From Ruminococcaceae bacterium UBA1236 (GTDB lineage Bacteria > Bacillota > Clostridia > Oscillospirales > Acutalibacteraceae), in NCBI GenBank assembly GCA_002309055.1, contig DBWO01000055.1, forward strand, positions 50,982-84,809: DNA of 33,828 bases, given 5' to 3'. Positions within the stretch are counted from its first letter, which is position 1; the number at the start of each line of letters is the position of its first letter. The translations under genes and the position numbers were made by a program. Under the pieces are notes generated by a model. That model saw only the letters and a list, made by a program, of their open reading frames with translations, did no database searches and was not told the origin of the DNA. Shown here one piece after another: positions 30,913 through 33,828 of the stretch.

Positions 30913-32281
30913 TGTGTATCTTCTCGATGGGAAGGAAGAGGGTGTGCTCGCCGTCCCAGGCAAATTCAACCGTGCCTGTTTCGCCGTGCCTGTTTTTGGT
31001 GACCATTACGGACACTTTGTTTACATCGCCCTGAGGATTATACTCCTCGTTGCCTTCCTCATCCTTGTAGTAATCTTCGCGGTAAAGCATGATGACGATG
31101 TCGGCATCCTGCTCGATTGAGCCCGAGTCTCTCAGGTCCGCGAGCTGAGGCTTATGGGACTTGCCCCTTGACTCGGTGCCTCTTGAAAGCTGTGCGCACA
31201 CGATGACGGGTATATTGAGGTCCTTTGCCATCATCTTGAGACTTCTTGTGATTTCGCTCACTTCGTTAACTCTGTTTTCCGCCCTGATGCTTGAGCGCAC
31301 AAGACCGAGGTAGTCAACAATAACGCACTCAACGTCTCTAAGGCGGCGGGCCTTCGCCTTCATTTCGGGCACGGTGATGGCCGAGGAATCGTCAAAGAAG
31401 AGCGGGCAGTTGGCGAGCGCGTTTGCCGCCGTGCCGAGACGAATCCACTCGTCATTGTCAATCTGACCGGCTCTCATCTTTTTGGATGAAACTCTCGCCT
31501 CGGTGCCGAGCACTCTCATTGCGAGCTGTTCCTTGCTCATTTCGAGAGAAAACATAAGAGTTTTTCTGCCGGCGAGCATTGCCACATTTCTCGCGAGGTT
31601 AAGAGCGAAGCTCGTTTTACCCATACCGGGTCTCGCGCCGACGATGATGAGGTCGGAGCGGTTGAGACCGGTCAGAATATTGTCAAGCTCGCTGAAGCCG
31701 GTGGTATAGCCCTTATAGAGTTCTTTATCTTCGCCCGTTACTTTTTTGAGCGTATCGAAAACATCATTCATAATGATGTCTTTGAGCTGTGAGGGGGCAT
31801 CCGTCGTTTTGCCCTGACGGATGTTGTAAATCTTCTGCTCAACATTATCGAGCAGTGCGTCTGCCGTATCCTCCTGGGAAACGGCGCCCTGAATTGTTTC
31901 GGATGAGAAAGTGATGAGCGAGCGCAGATAGTACTTTTCGCGCACTATCTTGGCGTATCTCTCCACATTCTCGGTTGAAGGCACAGAATCGGCCATCTCC
32001 ATGAGATAGTTTTTGCCGCCCGCGCTGTCAAAAACGCCCTGCTCAACGAGCTTGTTGAGCACAACAAGCGGGTCTATCTTGCCGCCCGAATTATCAATGG
32101 CGAGCATCTGGGAGAAAATCTCCCTGTGCTGCGGCTGAAAGAAAGACTCGGGTTTAAGATAAACCATTACCTGTGAGATGCAGGACGGCTCAACAAGAAT
32201 GCTGCCGAGCACCGCCTGCTCCGCCTCCAGGCTCCAGGGCATATTTATATTGTCAAGGGATACAAATCCGTTTTCTTCCAT
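30902..32281 (-). CDS. dnaB: Replicative DNA helicase DnaB
   Basis: DnaB is the hexameric 5'-3' helicase at the replication fork (called DnaC in Bacillus). The 459-residue product has the N-terminal domain beginning PWSLEAEQAVLGSIL, Walker A GARPGMGKT at 215-223, Walker B VECVIVDYLGLV, and the late motifs QLSRGTESR and LRDSGSIEQDADIVIML. No intein or insertion interrupts the gene. GAGGTT precedes the ATG, 18 bp after rplI. rplI-dnaB order is widely conserved in Firmicutes. Confidence 0.98.
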   Translation of the reverse strand: MEENGFVSLDNINMPWSLEAEQAVLGSILVEPSCISQVMVYLKPESFFQPQHREIFSQMLAIDNSGGKIDPLVVLNKLVEQGVFDSAGGKNYLMEMADSVPSTENVERYAKIVREKYYLRSLITFSSETIQGAVSQEDTADALLDNVEQKIYNIRQGKTTDAPSQLKDIIMNDVFDTLKKVTGEDKELYKGYTTGFSELDNILTGLNRSDLIIVGARPGMGKTSFALNLARNVAMLAGRKTLMFSLEMSKEQLAMRVLGTEARVSSKKMRAGQIDNDEWIRLGTAANALANCPLFFDDSSAITVPEMKAKARRLRDVECVIVDYLGLVRSSIRAENRVNEVSEITRSLKMMAKDLNIPVIVCAQLSRGTESRGKSHKPQLADLRDSGSIEQDADIVIMLYREDYYKDEEGNEEYNPQGDVNKVSVMVTKNRHGETGTVEFAWDGEHTLFLPIEKIHNEQ

Positions 32282-32299
32282 GGTTTAACCTCTCAGGTA

Positions 32300-32740
32300 T
32301 TATTCTCCTACAAGCACGAAAATGGACGCGGAAATGCCGTTGTAGAGTTTAATCTCGGCGGGATAAGTGCCGAATGCCTTTATATCCTCAAGCTGAACCT
32401 TTTTCTTGTCTATATCGAAGCCGAACTGCTTGTTCACGGCATCCGCTACGTCTTTGCCTGTTACCGAACCGAAAAGCTTGCCGTTGGCGCCCGCCTTGGC
32501 GGTGATTTTAACGGTTTTGCCCTCGAGCTTTGCCGCCTCGTCTTTGGCAGTGGCAATCTCGGTTTCTATGCGGTGTTTCTCGGCAGACTCCCTGTTTTTA
32601 AGCTCGCTCATCGCCTGTGAATTTGCTTCCATGGCAAGCTTGCGGGGGAAGAGAAAATTCCTTGAATATCCGTCGGACGCGTTTACGAGCTCGCCCTTTT
32701 TGCCGAGACCTTTTACATCCTGTAAAAGAACAACTTTCAT
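32300..32740 (-). CDS. rplI: 50S ribosomal protein L9
   Basis: L9 binds 23S rRNA and projects from the large subunit. The 146-residue product has the N-terminal signature MKVVLLQDVKGLGKKGELVN, the conserved SRNFLFPRKLA, a connecting helix, and the C-terminal domain with ANGKLFGSVT. Its ATG shares one base with the gdpP stop (TAATG), and AAAAGGAGAA provides the ribosome site. Full length and unremarkable. Confidence 0.98.
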   Translation of the reverse strand: MKVVLLQDVKGLGKKGELVNASDGYSRNFLFPRKLAMEANSQAMSELKNRESAEKHRIETEIATAKDEAAKLEGKTVKITAKAGANGKLFGSVTGKDVADAVNKQFGFDIDKKKVQLEDIKAFGTYPAEIKLYNGISASIFVLVGE

Positions 32741-33828
32741 TATATCTTCTCCTTTTCGGTTATTTTATCGATTATTTCTCTGAGCGTATTCTGCGCCTCA
32801 TCGGCGGTGCCGGCAAGCTTTGTTGCCGCCATCGTCTTATGGCCGCCGCCGCCCATTGCCTCCATAATCAGCTGCACGTTCATTTCGCCCAGACTCCTTG
32901 CCGAAATGCTTACGCCGTCCGGCAGGGTGTATATAACGAATGACGCTTTGATTCCCGTGATGCCCAGCAAATCATCCGCCGCTTTTGATGCAATCAGGCG
33001 GCTCTCGGGAGCGCCCTCGGGCACGACCGCAATCGCGCAGTTTTTATATGATATTGCCTCGTTGACAACATTGTTTTTATATTTGTTGGTTTCAAATGAT
33101 GAGTCAAAGAGCTTTCTGACCTCAACAAGGTCCGCTCCTCTCTCCTTGAGATAGGCCGCCGCCTCAAAGGTCCTCGCGCCGGCTCTGAGCACAAAATTCT
33201 TGGTGTCAAGCATAATGCCCGAAAGAAGCGCCTGCGCTACCTCTTTTCTTACAAACGAATCATCAAGTGTGTAGGAAATGTATTCGGTAACCATTTCGCA
33301 GGTGGAGGAGGCATTCGGCTCGTGGTAAACTATCCTCTCTCTGTCGGTTGTACCGGCTATAAGGCGGTGATGGTCAATTATCGTGCGCTTCTCACACTTT
33401 GCAAAAAGCTCCTGATATTCGCTGAATTCGATTATGTGCGTATCCACAAGAATCATCATACTCTTGCGCCCGAGCATTTTTTCCGCCTGCTCGAATGTAA
33501 CGAACATATCGCCCATACCGCTGTTTTCCATCATCTCAACAAGAGGAAGAGCGAGGGATGACGATTTGTTTATGACAATATTCGCGGGCACGCCGAGCGC
33601 CTTTGCCATAGTGACAACGCCGACAGCCGCGCCTATGGAGTCGAAATCGGAATTTGCGTGGCCCATAACGATAACGTTGCTGCTTGCCTGAATCTCGGAG
33701 GCGAGGTTTTTGGCGAGCATTCTGGACTTTGTTTTTGAATATTTCTCCGCGCTGCCCGAAACGCCGCCGAAGAATTTGTAGGAGCCGTCCTCAAGTTTTA
33801 AGGCAACCTGATCGCCGCCTCTGCCGAG
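32740..33828 (-). CDS. gdpP: Cyclic-di-AMP phosphodiesterase GdpP/YybT, C-terminal part
   Basis: GdpP hydrolyses c-di-AMP to pApA, tuning potassium and osmotic balance. The visible 362 residues start inside the degenerate GGDEF domain (LGRGGDQVALKL, then SYKFFGGVSG) and continue through the DHH-DHHA1 domain. The metal-binding motifs are GHANSDFDSIGA, LVDTH and IIDHHR, and the DHHA1 motif is GGGGHKTMAA. An internal Met at 33720 is not the start: the frame stays open and similar to the family up to the window edge, so the N-terminal membrane helices and PAS domain lie beyond 33828. First visible gene of the operon rplI-dnaB-tilS-hpt-ftsH, joined to rplI by a TAATG overlap. Confidence 0.93.
   Translation of the reverse strand, partial: LGRGGDQVALKLEDGSYKFFGGVSGSAEKYSKTKSRMLAKNLASEIQASSNVIVMGHANSDFDSIGAAVGVVTMAKALGVPANIVINKSSSLALPLVEMMENSGMGDMFVTFEQAEKMLGRKSMMILVDTHIIEFSEYQELFAKCEKRTIIDHHRLIAGTTDRERIVYHEPNASSTCEMVTEYISYTLDDSFVRKEVAQALLSGIMLDTKNFVLRAGARTFEAAAYLKERGADLVEVRKLFDSSFETNKYKNNVVNEAISYKNCAIAVVPEGAPESRLIASKAADDLLGITGIKASFVIYTLPDGVSISARSLGEMNVQLIMEAMGGGGHKTMAATKLAGTADEAQNTLREIIDKITEKEKI

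Noticed and set aside
32740..33720. Stand-alone DHH-family oligoribonuclease (NrnA) beginning at 33720
   Set aside because: The frame continues upstream through a degenerate GGDEF end (LGRGGDQVALKL) to the window edge, so this is the C-terminal part of GdpP.

Overview
The window is a compact stretch of bacterial chromosome. Single-copy housekeeping genes dominate (valS, folC, lepA, tilS, hpt, ftsH, dnaB, rplI, gdpP, tgt, yajC). The gene orders (gdpP-rplI-dnaB-tilS-hpt-ftsH, valS-folC, lepA-hemW), the purine-rich ribosome binding sites, TTG/GTG starts on core genes, near-consensus sigma-A promoters and diaminopimelate synthesis by the DapL aminotransferase route point to an anaerobic Firmicute of class Clostridia, probably a gut Oscillospiraceae/Ruminococcaceae-like lineage. 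That placement is inference; no rRNA gene is present. I saw no prophage, insertion sequence, CRISPR array, defence locus, tRNA or rRNA.

Left arm (1-7.4 kb, minus strand): one tightly packed run, dapF-dapL-OPA-type transporter-patatin-valS-folC, reads leftward from a single consensus promoter at 7329-7358. Junctions are 1-15 bp gaps or 1-4 bp overlaps. The first two genes are consecutive steps to meso-diaminopimelate. folC runs off the left edge.

7.4-17.8 kb is the accessory-looking part: a drug/metabolite exporter, a small GtrA membrane protein facing a secreted clan-A type glycoside hydrolase across a divergent promoter region, and a sialate-lyase gene (nanA) in an operon with a DUF218 membrane protein, divergent from a GPH-family sugar symporter. 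The symporter is followed by lepA and hemW. Between the convergent hydrolase and nanA genes lies what looks like a free-standing small RNA gene with its own promoter and terminator.

17.8-23.4 kb is a purine salvage operon: xanthine phosphoribosyltransferase, a BMP-family lipoprotein, a double ATPase and two permeases (nucleoside-type ABC importer), closed by a strong terminator. Immediately after it is a short array of hairpins whose stems differ but whose linkers are the same (23.46-23.6 kb).

23.7-26.2 kb (minus): tgt, then yajC and a GtrA-type membrane protein with a long acidic helical repeat tail. A second DUF218 gene is divergent from tgt.

Right arm (27-33.8 kb, minus): gdpP-rplI-dnaB-tilS-hpt-ftsH, one closely spaced operon. 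gdpP is cut by the right edge.

Most worth following are the small RNA candidate (11473-11607), the covarying hairpin array (23458-23592), the acidic heptad/hendecad tail on the GtrA protein next to YajC, and an operator-like palindrome placed exactly between the -35 and -10 of the first gtrA gene. I found no convincing multi-gene system of wholly unknown type.
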